Shown piece after piece: positions 29,801 through 40,400 of a stretch of 64,000 bases of DNA. The stretch spans positions 13,674,008-13,738,007 of the forward strand of contig CM029383.1 in NCBI GenBank assembly GCA_017165825.1. Reading direction: 5' to 3'. The notes beneath the pieces were generated by a model. It did no database searches, was not told where the DNA came from, and worked only from the letters and a program-made list of their open reading frames with translations. The translations under genes and the position numbers were made by a program. The number at the start of each line of letters is the position of its first letter. The first letter of the stretch is position 1. This DNA is from Hepsetus odoe. Lineage: Eukaryota > Chordata > Actinopteri > Characiformes > Hepsetidae.

Positions 29801-32800
29801 CGAGGCAAGAACCAGTTCTAATGCTGTTTAATTATTTTTTTTTAAACTAGTTTTCCTTATTTTTAGTTTGTGTCTCTATTCGCCAGAGCTTTGTAATAAA
29901 CCTTTTTTCCAAGGAATAAAATTAACTTGAATTCCAGTAAAGGTGTTACTGTACACCAAGTAGTTTTGGATGAGTCTGCTTACAGTGCTTCTTCTGCTCC
30001 AAAGGATAGAATTTTAAACCACTAAATCTAGATGGAATGAATCTTCCACACAAAATGTTTTCTTTTTTGTCCCCCCCCCCCCCCTCTATGCGTTTTCTGT
30101 TCAAACCCCATCCTCTCAGTGAAATGAATAGCCTTATCAAAGATTAGGCTGAGAAGGCCCTTTCACACTTTTGAATGGTCCGTAAGTGGAAACAAAAGTG
30201 TGTCTGTCATGAGCTCAGCCTCTTTGAGAATCTCACAGCTCCCTCACAAAGAACTCCTCTTTCAATCAAGCTCTGCACCTGCTACTAGCCACACTGCCAT
30301 TGAGGACACATTTGCTCATGTGTGCGGGCGCGAGCGCACACACACACGCACGCACGCTTAATCACTCTCGTTTAGACTCTCTTGGACGTTTGGATTTGTG
30401 TACACACTTTCTCATTGTCTTCTACTCCTTCTCTCTGGTTGTCCTGCCATTCAGATGCACTAGACTGCTTTTGCGATGACTGTAGCAGTTAAGTGTGTTC
30501 AGAGTGTGCTTAATGTCTCCCAGATGTGAGCTCAGCCCTGCCAGAGGGCCCTAGCCAACAAGACTTAACTGCTCAAGTTAAAGAAAGAACCACGTCCTGT
30601 TTGTCCACCTGCACAAATTTTTCTTTATGCACAGAGCAATGTATAGCACATGCGCATGCGTGTGTCTCAAAGGTGGGACGTGACTGGGTTGTTGTCTCTC
30701 AGCGCTCCTTTAAGTGGAATTTCTGATGCTGGAGGTGTTCAACTGAATGGTTCTCTGTCAGCCTTACTGACTGGTATGTTCTGTACAACTTGCCTTTCTA
30801 ACTCTGCCCTGGTCTTCCCAGGCGCCGTCCGTCATGGCTTTCCCTGCCACAACGCCCACAGGCATGATGGGATACACTATGGTAAGCAGCAGTTACCAAG
30901 CATCTCGGGTGCGCGCACACACATTTTTGGTCTTAAGCCAAAGTGAGCCAAACACAAAGTTGCCTGGAGAAAATGTTCAATTTGCACAAACAGGAAATAC
31001 AGAAAAATAAATTTTATTAGATCATGGCAGTTCTTTTCACTTCTTTAGGTGAACCTGGTTTGTAATGGTGTGTCTTCAGATCAGGGACAAAACTCATGGT
31101 TTTGATTTCCTACATCACAGTTTTTCAAAACCTACGTTCATGTTTTTTTAACTTTGTTTTTGGCCAATTACTTTTTTACCTTTTTAGGTGGTTTTGCTTT
31201 TTTTTTTTTGCTTTTTTTTCTCTTCAATTTCCTGATTAAATTATGTAGCGACATTTTAAAAGATGTTGTAACATTTGATTTCTGCATAGCTTTGATCTAT
31301 TAAACTACTAAAAGTAGATAGATGAAACCGAAATGACAAGACTGAAACATGCTCCAATTTATTTATTAAGGAAAATGATCCAGTTTTACAGATCCTTGAG
31401 TTACATGTGTACCTCTAGGATTAGCCATTCATCTAAAGCTTTTATTAGGCAGGTGTGATGACCAATCAGGCGAGCTAAAATACAGGGATCTATCATAGTC
31501 TAATCCTCAACACAAAGTTGTATTATTGTGCCACCAGAGTAGCTTTCTGAAGAGCTCAAGAGCGCCATTAGCCTCCTTAGGGGGGGTCAAATGTTGTGTA
31601 ATAGTTTGTGAGGACATAGTGGACACCAGAGTAACTTCAGAGCATGTAAAGGCCTCTCACAGTGACTAATGCTAAAGTTTAGGACTGAGGTTCACAAGAA
31701 CAGATCTAGAAAGGTGCATTTGCAAAATCTTCAAAGGAGTGCCGTTGTCTCTTTTATGTAAAGCTGTGTAGCATTAGTCATTTAGACTCTTCTGGACTTC
31801 TGACACAAGCATTATTTCATGGAGTATTAGAAGCATAGACTAAAGCTGCGGATAACTGAGCGAGAAACATGATGGCAAGGTGTTGCTATGTGAATCTGTA
31901 TCATTACTTTTAAGATGAACTGTACAGTGTCCTGAGTCATCACATTACCTGGGCACACAGAGACATACACACTCATTATTTTTGGGCTTGTGTACAAGAT
32001 GGTCTTACCATTAACTGACCCTATTGCTCTGTTTCTTGATTGGTGGTGATTAATGATTACTGTACTGCATGCAGCTAAAATGTTCTAGTTATTCTACAGC
32101 AATGAAGCAAGAACAGTTCATTAACTATTTCTTAGAATTGCACTATTTTTATTTATTCCTTTGTTTACTTTTAGAAAGATAATTTTATTGTAAAACAACC
32201 AAGTAAACACCTGCAATCTACTGCTCTATCAATAACAAAGTAGCTTTTTAAAATAGCTTTTTCATACGCTACATTGGTTTATAATATCTTATGAGTATCA
32301 CTCATCTAAGCAGAGTTTAATTGTACATTTTTGAAAATAATTGAAATGCCTTAATTGATGTCATGGACCTTTTCAAAACATCTGAATCCTGATGGGGGAA
32401 CAATTAAGAGGATTCAGTAAAGAACTTTGTGAATGATTTGTGTGAATGCTGTATTACCCACTTCCTGAACTTCATCTAAATGTTTGAGAACACTGGAGTT
32501 CATTTAGTGCTGGTTGGTTTCTTTTGTGTTAATAGTTGGCTGATGATCTTTTCTCTTGTTTGTTACTCCAGCCACCCCAGATGCCTCCGATGGCCATGAT
32601 GACACAGCCCACCATGATGTACACACAGCCTGTGATGCGGCCGGCTAACCCCTTTGGCCCAATCTCAGGAGCACAGGTATGACTTGCAACCATTCACACT
32701 CACTTTTGCCATGTCTGCTCTTTCAGAACAAATTGAACTCTTGGGTCCACTTAACTGCTTGGATTTCAAAACCAGTCCTCAGACCCTTGTGCAGTCTGTT

Positions 32801-33251
32801 TTTTCCTCTTACCCTATGGGGTGTAAGTTGAGGTGTATCAAAAATGTCAATTGTCTAATAGTCCCTGATGACCAGCTTTAGAACACAAGTCTTACCCCCC
32901 CCCACTTTTGTTTTTTTTCTTCTTTAAATACTCATTGAAAATGCTTGAATTGACTGCTGTTGAAAATGTTGATGCACTAGAAACTCAAATTCTGGGAAAG
33001 TCATTCTCTGACAGAATTCTATTCCAGGTGCAATAGCAATTCTAGAACTTTAGATGCTTTGTTCAGAAAGCACTAGAATCTCATACATCTCCATGTCCCA
33101 TTGCAGTGCTCTTCTGAACATGGCAAGCATGAAAGCATTTGAACATTGATTGCAAAAGGATATGCATTCCAGTTCTGCACATAAAAATGAAGCTCTCTTT
33201 TGGAATGCATATCCTTGTCCTCATTGCTAGCGTGCAGTCTGAAATGCCTCT

Positions 33252-33292
<41 letters not shown>

Positions 33293-35496
33293 ATATGATA
33301 TGGTTGAGTTTTGGTTAGTCTGTTTTTTTTTTTTTTTTTTTTTTTTTTTTGTTTAATATTTCTAGACAGACCTATCACTGATCCTGAGACTGACTTGCTC
33401 CTCCACTTTCTAGCTCCTCTCTTGCTATATTCACTCACTGTGCATATGTGTGTGCGTGCTCAAGCTCCTTCATACTCTTTCATTTTCTCTGAACTAGCCC
33501 TCAACTGCCTCTAGTCCCTCCAGTCAGAGCCCTCTCAGGCCTCCGGGACAGGACCCCTTTGCACAGCTCTCTCTCAAGGATTTCCTTTAGAGACTCTTAG
33601 GTACAGCATGCCTGGGCCGTGCGTTTGTTTGTGCTGCATGTTGATGGCACTAACTGAGTCTGCTTGTATTAACGCCTTACTGCTGTCTACACCCTGATTT
33701 TCCCTGATCTTTATTTAAAACTGATCTTTTACTTTTTTCCTCAAATATTTGTTATTCTTATGCCTTTGAGTTTCAAAATGGTTTTGCCTGGATTTCTGGA
33801 GTAATAATAAGTTAAAAAATTATGATGTTCTCAGTTACTGCTAATGATCATTTGGTAATTAGTTTCCCCCCTTGTGGTACAACTATTTAGTCATCTGTTA
33901 TATCCTATTTCTTTTTAAAAAAAACAGATATAACTGTACAATCTACTGATTGGTTGCCAAAACCAGGGTCACATTTGACACCTCATTTATTATTGTTGTG
34001 TTTAAAGCAGATTTCATTATGGCACAGAAGTGACATTTTAATCATGATTTTAAAAAAGTAGGCAAGAAAATCTAAAATGTATCAGTTGCTATATGACCAG
34101 AGGTGTTTCTCCTGTCCTTAAACAGTGGTCTCAAAACATTGTCAAAGGGTTGCAATTCTGTAAATGGGGTGCTGTAGGAAAATGCTTGCTTTCATGCATC
34201 TTTACTGTCAGCATTTATATTTGGATTGTGTTGACCTAAAAATGCAGTTTAAAATATATTTGCTACATATTTACAACATTTGGTTACTCAAACAACTATG
34301 AAGCAGGCATAAACTCTTCTTGGTCAGGTGTGTAACAAGTATAACCAGTGCCTAAATGTGCCTAAATATCTCTTGGCTACATTTGAAAACCAAAACCTTA
34401 TGCAAAATATTGTCATAACTTTGCCATGACCCGATTGCGGTGTACAGGCACTTGGAAAAAAACCTTCTCAAAATAATTGGTTTAACCATATGAGCAGGAA
34501 TATTTGTTTTAAGTGGCATGTGACACTTACATGTTTATGGAAATGATCAGTTTCCTTTCTCAGAGGGCACAATCTGCACTCATCTTTTCCACAGAAAAAT
34601 ATAAACTAAAGTCCATAAGTATACATTTATATAAGTATACAGTACTGTGCAAAAGTTTTAGGCAGGTGTGGAAAAAAATGCTGTAAACAAAATGCTTTCA
34701 GAAATGTAAGTGTTCATTATTTATTTTCATCAATCAACAAAATGAACAAAAGAGAAATCTAAATCAAATCAATATTTGGTGTGACCACCCTTTGCCTTCA
34801 AAACAGCATCAGTTCTTCTAGGTACACTTGCACACAGTTTTTGAAGGAACTCGGCTGGTAGGCTCCAAACATGACGTATTTCAACCTCCGTGTGACATTG
34901 ATGATCATCAGCACCTGTTTGAGTAAACTGGTTGATCATACCTGCGACTATATAATCCTACACAATCCTGACTTCTGTGATGTACACACTAGAAGAACTG
35001 ATGCTGGTTTGAAGGCAAAAGGTAGTAACATTTTAGATCTGATTTAGATTTTTCTTTTGTTCGCTCACTTTGCATTTAATAAATTGGTAATTATTTTAAA
35101 TTTCTGAAAGCATTCTTTGTTTGCAGCATTTTTTCCACACCTGCCTAAAACTTTTGCACAGTACTGTATATTCCTTAGTAATATTTATATTACATCAAAT
35201 TATAGCTCCACTTTTATATTATTTATATTCCAAGGCCATCAATAACGTTCTTTGATTGCCAGTGATGTTAGAAATTGCCAGTTTGTTGCCTATATTTAAG
35301 CTTAGGTGTAGCTGAATAATCAGTGCCATAAAATCCAGAAAAAAACATTTACATTTAAAGATGTGTGTGGTTTTTTTTTTTAATCAGGATAAAATCCAGA
35401 TACAGGTTGCATGAATTTGGTGTAAACAGTTCGAGTCTTTTAGACTTTATTTTGCTCACCTCTCCCATTGTCCTGTTGCAGATGCAGTTCATGTGA
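8186..35496 (+). CDS. picalm: picalm, clathrin assembly protein (CALM/AP180 family), 5'-truncated by the window
   Basis: The product binds PI(4,5)P2 membranes through its N-terminal ANTH domain and recruits clathrin, AP-2 and SNAREs during endocytosis. Coding exons that I place: 8186-8328, 11996-12071, 12734-12836, 12994-13087, 13456-13567, 14788-14894, 15386-15427, 17061-17146, 17914-18037, 19109-19245, 20938-21035, 22308-22454, 26066-26173, 27482-27610, 27728-27758, 27860-27959, 30822-30881, 32572-32676 and 35482-35496, plus the optional exons listed separately. All have AG/GT borders and their phases join without a shift. The first eight encode the ANTH domain (for example SSWVVVFKSLITTHHLMVYG-type sequence, then DKSGLQGYDMSTFIRRYSRY). 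The tail is low complexity with a DLL clathrin-type motif (SDLLDL), DPF and NPF motifs, and ends MQFM like human PICALM. The exon holding the start and the lysine-rich lipid site is outside the window. Teleosts often keep two copies; I cannot tell picalma from picalmb. AP180/SNAP91 is less likely because the tail matches PICALM. Confidence 0.96.
8347..11170 (-). mobile_element. degenerate L2-type LINE in picalm intron 2, antisense
   Basis: Read on the minus strand, the domain order is that of an L2 (Jockey superfamily) LINE. An apurinic-type endonuclease part spans about 11050-10300, with a shifted LTETWF motif and IHLGDFNLPG. Reverse transcriptase follows at about 10340-9060, with the catalytic SYADDIQL at about 9450. 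The C-terminal segment at 8903-8634 has WWNKLPLMVR and FKHRLKTHLF. The 3' end at 8347 carries the conserved tail ending in CATTTAGCAGATGC as read on +. Frameshifts separate the parts and the 5' end is missing, so it is inactive. It lies opposite to picalm transcription. Confidence 0.88.
12864..12904 (+). repeat. poly(T) tract of about 41 bases
   Basis: An uninterrupted T run begins 27 bases after the donor of the picalm exon ending at 12836. It may be the reversed tail of a retroposon or a simple homopolymer. Confidence 0.9.
15793..15960 (-). repeat. tRNA-derived SINE copy, minus strand
   Basis: The stretch GGGATTTGAACCCA read on + is a reversed tRNA B-box-like element. The flanking text (TGCAGCAGGGGGCAGC and neighbours) has the layout of the other SINE copies in this window. 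Diverged; in picalm intron between 15427 and 17061. Confidence 0.55.
18585..18895 (+). mobile_element. RTE-like LINE fragment with internal deletion
   Basis: The + strand encodes QGSVLSSFLFPVAMDRLTDQ, a reverse transcriptase segment, up to about 18720. The sequence then jumps to the element's 3' coding end (GAARQEKGQ, then VYGCGEGGHAG-like text in shifted frames), so most of the element between is gone. The same family is at 46110 and 57755. It lies inside a picalm intron. Confidence 0.7.
19790..20165 (-). mobile_element. degenerate Tc1-like transposon fragment, family A
   Basis: Read on the minus strand, it resembles the C-terminal half of a common fish Tc1-like transposase gene: the region from GCACCAGGATGCACT through the CCTGCTACACTGCAAAAAT block to TTGACTTGGCCT. 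No frame is intact. Related fragments are at 26960 and 53490. Confidence 0.6.
21845..21859 (+). CDS. picalm: candidate 15-nt picalm microexon
   Basis: A pyrimidine-rich tract ends in TTTAAG, followed by 15 bases and then the strong donor GTAAGC. Upstream and downstream exons both join in phase 1, so inclusion adds exactly five residues (ELLSQ) between TWG and DPF without changing frame. It sits in the intron between 21035 and 22308. I do not recall these residues in the canonical human protein. It could be a chance pair of splice signals, but site strength, phase and open frame agree. Confidence 0.6.
23777..23860 (+). CDS. picalm: picalm cassette-like exon with an NPF motif
   Basis: This is an 84-nt phase 1-1 exon with acceptor TTCTCCAG and donor GTACAG. 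It encodes 28 residues starting DHYNPFLDSSSS. The NPF tripeptide is the classical ligand of EH domains (EPS15, intersectin). Skipping or including it keeps the frame. Canonical human PICALM, as I remember it, lacks this segment, and the window's total coding length exceeds the human one by roughly the size of this exon, the next one and the microexon. I therefore infer that it is alternatively used. Confidence 0.75.
24740..24820 (+). CDS. picalm: picalm cassette-like exon, second
   Basis: This is an 81-nt phase 1-1 exon with acceptor CTGTGGCAG and donor GTAGGT. It encodes 27 residues from DSFCSPAPYSN to AVAGLFGG. Like the preceding exon it starts with an Asp codon split over the junction, contains an EPSA peptide, and ends in Gly. 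The two may be diverged duplicates. The sequence is absent from the canonical human protein as I recall it, so it is probably a cassette exon of the unstructured tail. Confidence 0.72.
26852..26884 (+). repeat. (TTTA)n microsatellite
   Basis: Perfect tetranucleotide repeat in the picalm intron after the exon ending at 26173. Confidence 0.9.
26960..27360 (+). mobile_element. degenerate Tc1-like transposon fragment, family A
   Basis: Shows the blocks GATGGCACCAGG, GGAAGAAGGCAAG, CTACCACCTAAACATTGCTG, CTTCATGGCAAG and CACACTGCAAAAATTGTGCC in the order expected for a Tc1-like transposase gene of fish, on +. Coding potential is destroyed. A shorter scrap (ATGCTCTGGGCAATATTCT) at about 25578 may belong to the same family. 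Confidence 0.62.
28040..28340 (+). repeat. probable dispersed repeat, unclassified
   Basis: Text such as CACAGTACATAGTGAAAC and TTCCTCCAGGACCCTGGTGC resembles a repeat I recall as common in fish genomes, but I cannot assign its class. It lies in the 2.9-kb picalm intron between 27959 and 30822, where I see nothing else beyond a C-run at 30071 and an (AC)n-like patch near 30340. Confidence 0.45.
33257..33288 (+). repeat. (GA)n microsatellite
   Basis: Dinucleotide run of about 16 units, followed 36 bases later by a poly(T) tract of about 26 bases (33325-33350). Confidence 0.9.
33498..33590 (+). CDS. picalm: picalm alternative C-terminal exon (AP180-like end)
   Basis: After acceptor TGAACTAG, 31 codons read in phase 0 from the exon ending at 32676 and stop at TAG. 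The peptide is rich in Ser/Pro and ends QDPFAQLSLKDFL. It contains an AP-2-binding type DPF motif, and its last residues resemble the end of neuronal AP180 (SNAP91), which also finishes in KDFL. A donor-like GTACAG lies 11 bases after the stop, so the exon may be terminal or may splice on to 35482. Using it replaces the MQFM ending. Confidence 0.78.
   Translation, partial: PSTASSPSSQSPLRPPGQDPFAQLSLKDFL
34637..35170. mobile_element. fold-back Tc1-like element, family B (non-autonomous)
   Basis: Both ends carry ACAGTACTGTGCAAAAGTTT and its complement next to TA. The similarity of the two arms continues inward for roughly 200 bases, including on both sides a diverged piece of a transposase C-terminus (the region reading AGAAGAACTGATGCTG on the right arm, inverted at the left). 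The centre is unrelated. A sister copy lies at 58144. Confidence 0.82.
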
Positions 35497-36781
35497 AGCC
35501 ACAGCGAGCATGTGCTCATTGAGGACGATTCACACAGCAGCCGATCACAAACCTTTAATCTGTCCCCCAGTTTGCTCTTTTACTTGGCGCAAAGAGCACA
35601 TCCTCAGTACCGACTTGGACAGGAATCAGGGTTGGGTGGAAGGGTGGGTGGGTTGGTTGAGGGTGTTTTGGTTTATAGAATGGGTGGTGTTTATGGTGAG
35701 AGCCATCAGGCAGTAAGATGAGTGTTTTATAATTTGTCTAAAAATAACAGCTGCACTTGTTTCCCTCCATACAGGACTGAATTCTGACTAGTTGCATCTG
35801 TAAAGACACACGTGGGTATTTTTGTGGATGAGGGTGGGGACATAGTGGGATTAACATTCAACTTCAAGTTCTCACTGTGGCAGAGTTGGAAAATCAAGCC
35901 TAGGGAGAATGAAGAGTTCTGTCCTCATCTGATCATGCATTATGTAATTTAACCACCACCGTTTAAATATGTTGAATTAAGTTTCTACTATGATTTATAT
36001 TCAGTTTTTGTTATTACATTTTAGAGTAGACATTCCTTGTGTATTGTTTGTATTTATTTATAATTAACCCACTGAAGACATGACAAAGAAAAAAAAAAGA
36101 TGACTATATGGAGCTCTTCCCTCATGGGAGGTTTGTAGGTTGATGCTTTCATGGGTATGGTTGTAGAATTGAATTGAGAGTGACTGCATTATGAGAGAAA
36201 GAGATAATATAGAATGGGGTGAAAAATGAGTTCACTTGCAAGCTGAACAGTAAGCACTCTTGGCATCCTTTGGACCCCATTTCTTGTCCAGTGCAATTCT
36301 TTGTAGCTCAGAAGCACCACCTGCCCCACTCACACACAGACAAACACAACATTTGTAAGGGAAATGGGCTGAAAATATACCGTTTATTAATCCACATAGT
36401 CTATTCTGTGCCTAGGGGGTTTTTTTTGTTTTTTTGCGCAAGGGAACATTTATCAGACTAGCATCACTACATTTGTGATTCTGCAGCATTGCATTGGGGA
36501 GGAGCTGTGTTGCTTCACGCTTGGCATGTCATTATTTTACATTGACAATTATACGGCTGCCTTTTCCAACCTGAATGTGCGGAGTTGCTTTCATCCTTGG
36601 GCCATCTTTCCCTGCACGGGTGCTAGTGGGTGCTCTTTAACATGGGAGCACAGGGAAAGGCATGCATGTGTGTACATGCAACTGGTTGCCATCAGGGTAG
36701 GGTCTGGAGCGTCTTTGTAAATTAGCAGTAGGTGCAGTAGGGCAGGAAAATGAGAAGCACTGTTGATCGGTGCTTGTTGTA

Positions 36782-36787
36782 AATAAA
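36782..36787 (+). terminator. candidate picalm polyadenylation signal
   Basis: AATAAA lies about 1.3 kb after the MQFM stop codon and just before the (TA)n tract. Further AATAAA hexamers follow at about 37012 and 37052, so the exact end is unsure. Confidence 0.4.
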
Positions 36788-36903
36788 CCCGACCCTGTCC
36801 ACTAGAGGAGCATGAGAAGGATGGTCCCAATATGAAGGTGATTCGTTTCATTGATTTAACATATTTGCTGCGTTGTCCTGGCAGATTCTATTTTTGTTTT
36901 TTT

Positions 36904-37014
<111 letters not shown>

Positions 37015-37096
37015 AATAAATGTATGTGAGCAGAATTTGGTTGATTTTCAAATAAAAGAGCAGCTTCCACAAAGGGACCTTGTTTGACTACATTCA

Positions 37097-37102
37097 TTTA
37101 TT
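37097..37102 (-). terminator. candidate ccdc83 polyadenylation signal
   Basis: AATAAA on the minus strand lies about 325 bases after the ccdc83 stop. With the picalm signals on the other strand, both transcripts would end around the same (TA)n tract. Confidence 0.35.
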
Positions 37103-37426
37103 CATACAATATTTATAGTTGGAATCATTGCAAGCATCATTTTGAGTTTATAGATAGCTGGTACAAAGGTAACTATCTTGCATATCTTGTCAACATAACT
37201 GCAATATTTCATAACTTTTGAGGATGCCACTTGCATTAAACATTGTGTTTTTAAGACATGAGTAACTGCAATTAAACTTTTATGCTAAAACAAATTCAAG
37301 AAAATATTTGTATCACAAAGTTGCTGTTTCTGAGCCAAGGGGTATATTCATGACCGTGATTTTGAAACCTAATATTTAGAGTTTCAAGAAGAAAACATAG
37401 TTGAGTAACTCTTTATGCTCTAAGTA

Positions 37427-40400
37427 CTACTGGAACTTGTTGCGGATTATCTGTGTGGTAAGAGACCAGTCTTGGGGATGTAAAAGGTTTTTTGGATATA
37501 CCAAGTCATCAGTGTCAGAGGATACGTAGTGTAGGGTTATGGGCCGACCAACCACAATCAACAGCTTCTGCTCCAGTGGGTCCATCTGTACCGGCTCCTG
37601 CATGAGCATGCGTGCGCGCACACAAACACACACACGCACGCGCTTACTATTTGCAGGGTTCTCTTCTGAAGTGAATGTTCATTATTAATGCCAAAACCAT
37701 AGAGTTCTTCAGGACTACAAAGACAAGGTTATTAAGTCAATTTTAACCAGTTATTCAAGTTGCCAGAACTCGCATTATGCTTTTATTCATGAGTAGATCT
37801 CAATAGCTTTTATAGTCTGATTCACTGAGCGGATTTTGTATAAACTTTATTATTAATTTGTAAACATTTTGTTTAAATACATAAATACAACTGTGCAGGG
37901 AACTCTGCTAGGGCTGCAAAAAAGGTAAACGTGATTATGTTGTGAAATGTTACGCTTGTGCCCATAATAGATTAGCAAACCTTTCATGTGACTGCAATTC
38001 CCAGAAAAATCAGTAATTTTTTGGGGTGTTTTGAATGCCTTGATTCATCACTCTCTGACCTTAAGATGCTATCAGCTGGGAATAAAACCTCTAGAGAGTG
38101 AGAAAAGATCATTTGTTAGGCTGGCCTGTATAACTTGACTTCATTTGCTCATAATGTGGGTGTTTGGTTCCAAAAGCCATAACTCAGAATTGATGCAAGT
38201 GTCCCGAAAGTGATATTTGCCAGAATTTATCAGCATAAGGAGAAAATCTTCCTTTAGTATCATGACTGTAATGCTCAAAAACTGTAATCCAGTCAGACAC
38301 ATCTCCTTGTCTGACAATATTGCACCTTATTTACGTTTACAGCATTCAGCAGATGCTCTTATCCAGAGCGACTTACAACAGGGCTTTGTTTCCACATTTG
38401 ATCATCATATTAGTAACCAGCTCGGATCAACTACTGCTGAGTAACTTATCTCTCTTATTATTAACAACATCCATTGTAAATTGTTGTCTTTTTTTTTTTT
38501 TAATTGCAGACAGTTTTATTTATATACACACAAGATACTTTGTTTTCTCTGGGCAATTGTTAATGCACATCCATTTCTGCATTTTAGGCCTAAAACACAT
38601 TACAAAAAAAGTTAGAACAGGGTCAGTTTGGAGTCTGAGTAGCAAACATGCAAAAGATCTCCAGTTTATCAACTAATTAGTGAGAAAATGTTTCTCAAAG
38701 GAAAAATATTTAGCATAGTTGGAAGCATAGTTCTTCCACTACTGTGCATAACCAGGTATTAAAATAAATCTGGATTTTCGGGTAAGAGTGCAAGCCTGGG
38801 CTGAACTCCACTGATCTCTGATACCTCAAGACAGCACGAGACCTAGAACCATCATTCATCAATAGCTGACAGAAACATATGGGCACAGAATTACTTTTAC
38901 AAACATTTGTCAAGTACTACAATGCAGAGTAACCTTCACAAATGCCACTTAAAACATAATGTTTTTAAAAAAAAAGGTCAGGGACATCATCAAGATAAAG
39001 GTGTCTGATGGAACATCACACAGCAAAGACATGTTTTCTGGACCAATTAGTATTGCAGATCTTTTTTGAAAGAAATGAATGCTCTATGACTTGCATGCAT
39101 TTTTCAATAACTCAATGTAAAACCAGATACAGGTCTGGACTGGACTGGACTGTCTGCAGTCCTGACCGCTCACCAACAGAGAATGTGTGGAGAATTTTGA
39201 ATGGCTAAATGTAATGACAACCCTGCACTTTTGCACAAATTAAGAGGTGTTTGCAGGAAGAATGGTACAAAATAACACCTGAAATAGCAGTGATTTACTG
39301 GTTAGGGACTAGGCCCCAGGATCATAAGGAGGTGAACTTGAATCCTTGAGCAAGGTACTGTACCCATCACTGCTCCCTAGGAACCAGACATGGCTCCCCA
39401 CGTGGTGTGTGTATGGATTAAATGCAGAGGATTTATTTTGTCGGTTCACTTTGTTGGAGTGCTGTGCTGCGTGCTCACAATGACAAATTGTCACTTTCAC
39501 ATAATTTTCACTTCAAATGCTTAATCACTCGCTATGTTCAGTACTGAGCAAAAATTGAAACATCAGAAAGTGGAAAATGCTTTACCATTCAACCTCTTTT
39601 TTTGTATGTGTTTTGAATGGATGTATTTTAACAAAGAATTAAGCTTACCACCAAAACAGGAAATACTTTAATAGAAAGTTAATGATTTCTGCAATGAAAT
39701 AAAAGTAAATTTAAGAATCTTTTTTTTTTTTTCTTTTAGGATTTTCAATACCATATGCACATGCTTGCATATTGCAACCTTCTGCTACATGACTACTCCT
39801 GTGGCAGAAATTCTGATAGAAATTAGCACTCTATATACTGTGCAGCCCTAAATTTTTCAACAGAGGGTGTCAGTTGTATTTGATAAAAATGGAAGTAATA
39901 AGATACAAAAGTTGCAACAATCCGAATGGCTCACTTTTAGATGTGCTAATAACTCACCCTGGGGTAGTTCTGGCTGCCATAAAGGAGCATGGTGAGGTCG
40001 CGGGGAGGGGAGGAGGATTTGCAGCTGGGGTCCGTTTCATCTTTCTCCAAATGCTCAGCCTGCTGGTGCTGCACCCCCCAAGCTTCCGCTCTGGATTCAG
40101 AGGGTGGCAGGAGGCTGGTTCTCGGCTCTGCTGAGAAACACACTTTGCTACTGATGAAGGGGTGAAAAGAGATTGGTAGCTGAGAGCAAGAATTATGCTA
40201 ATCAGCACTCGGAACTCTGTATGGCCACTATATACCTAATAAGGACTGCAGTGCCTTAGAGTTTAAGTGATAAACCATGGAAAGAAAAAAGTGGTTGCTG
40301 AAGAGAGAGTTGGTCTAAGCGCTGAATGATGAATTGCAGATTAAATATGACATATCTGGGAGCAATGCAGTTGGTTCAGTGCAGTAACATATAAGCTACG

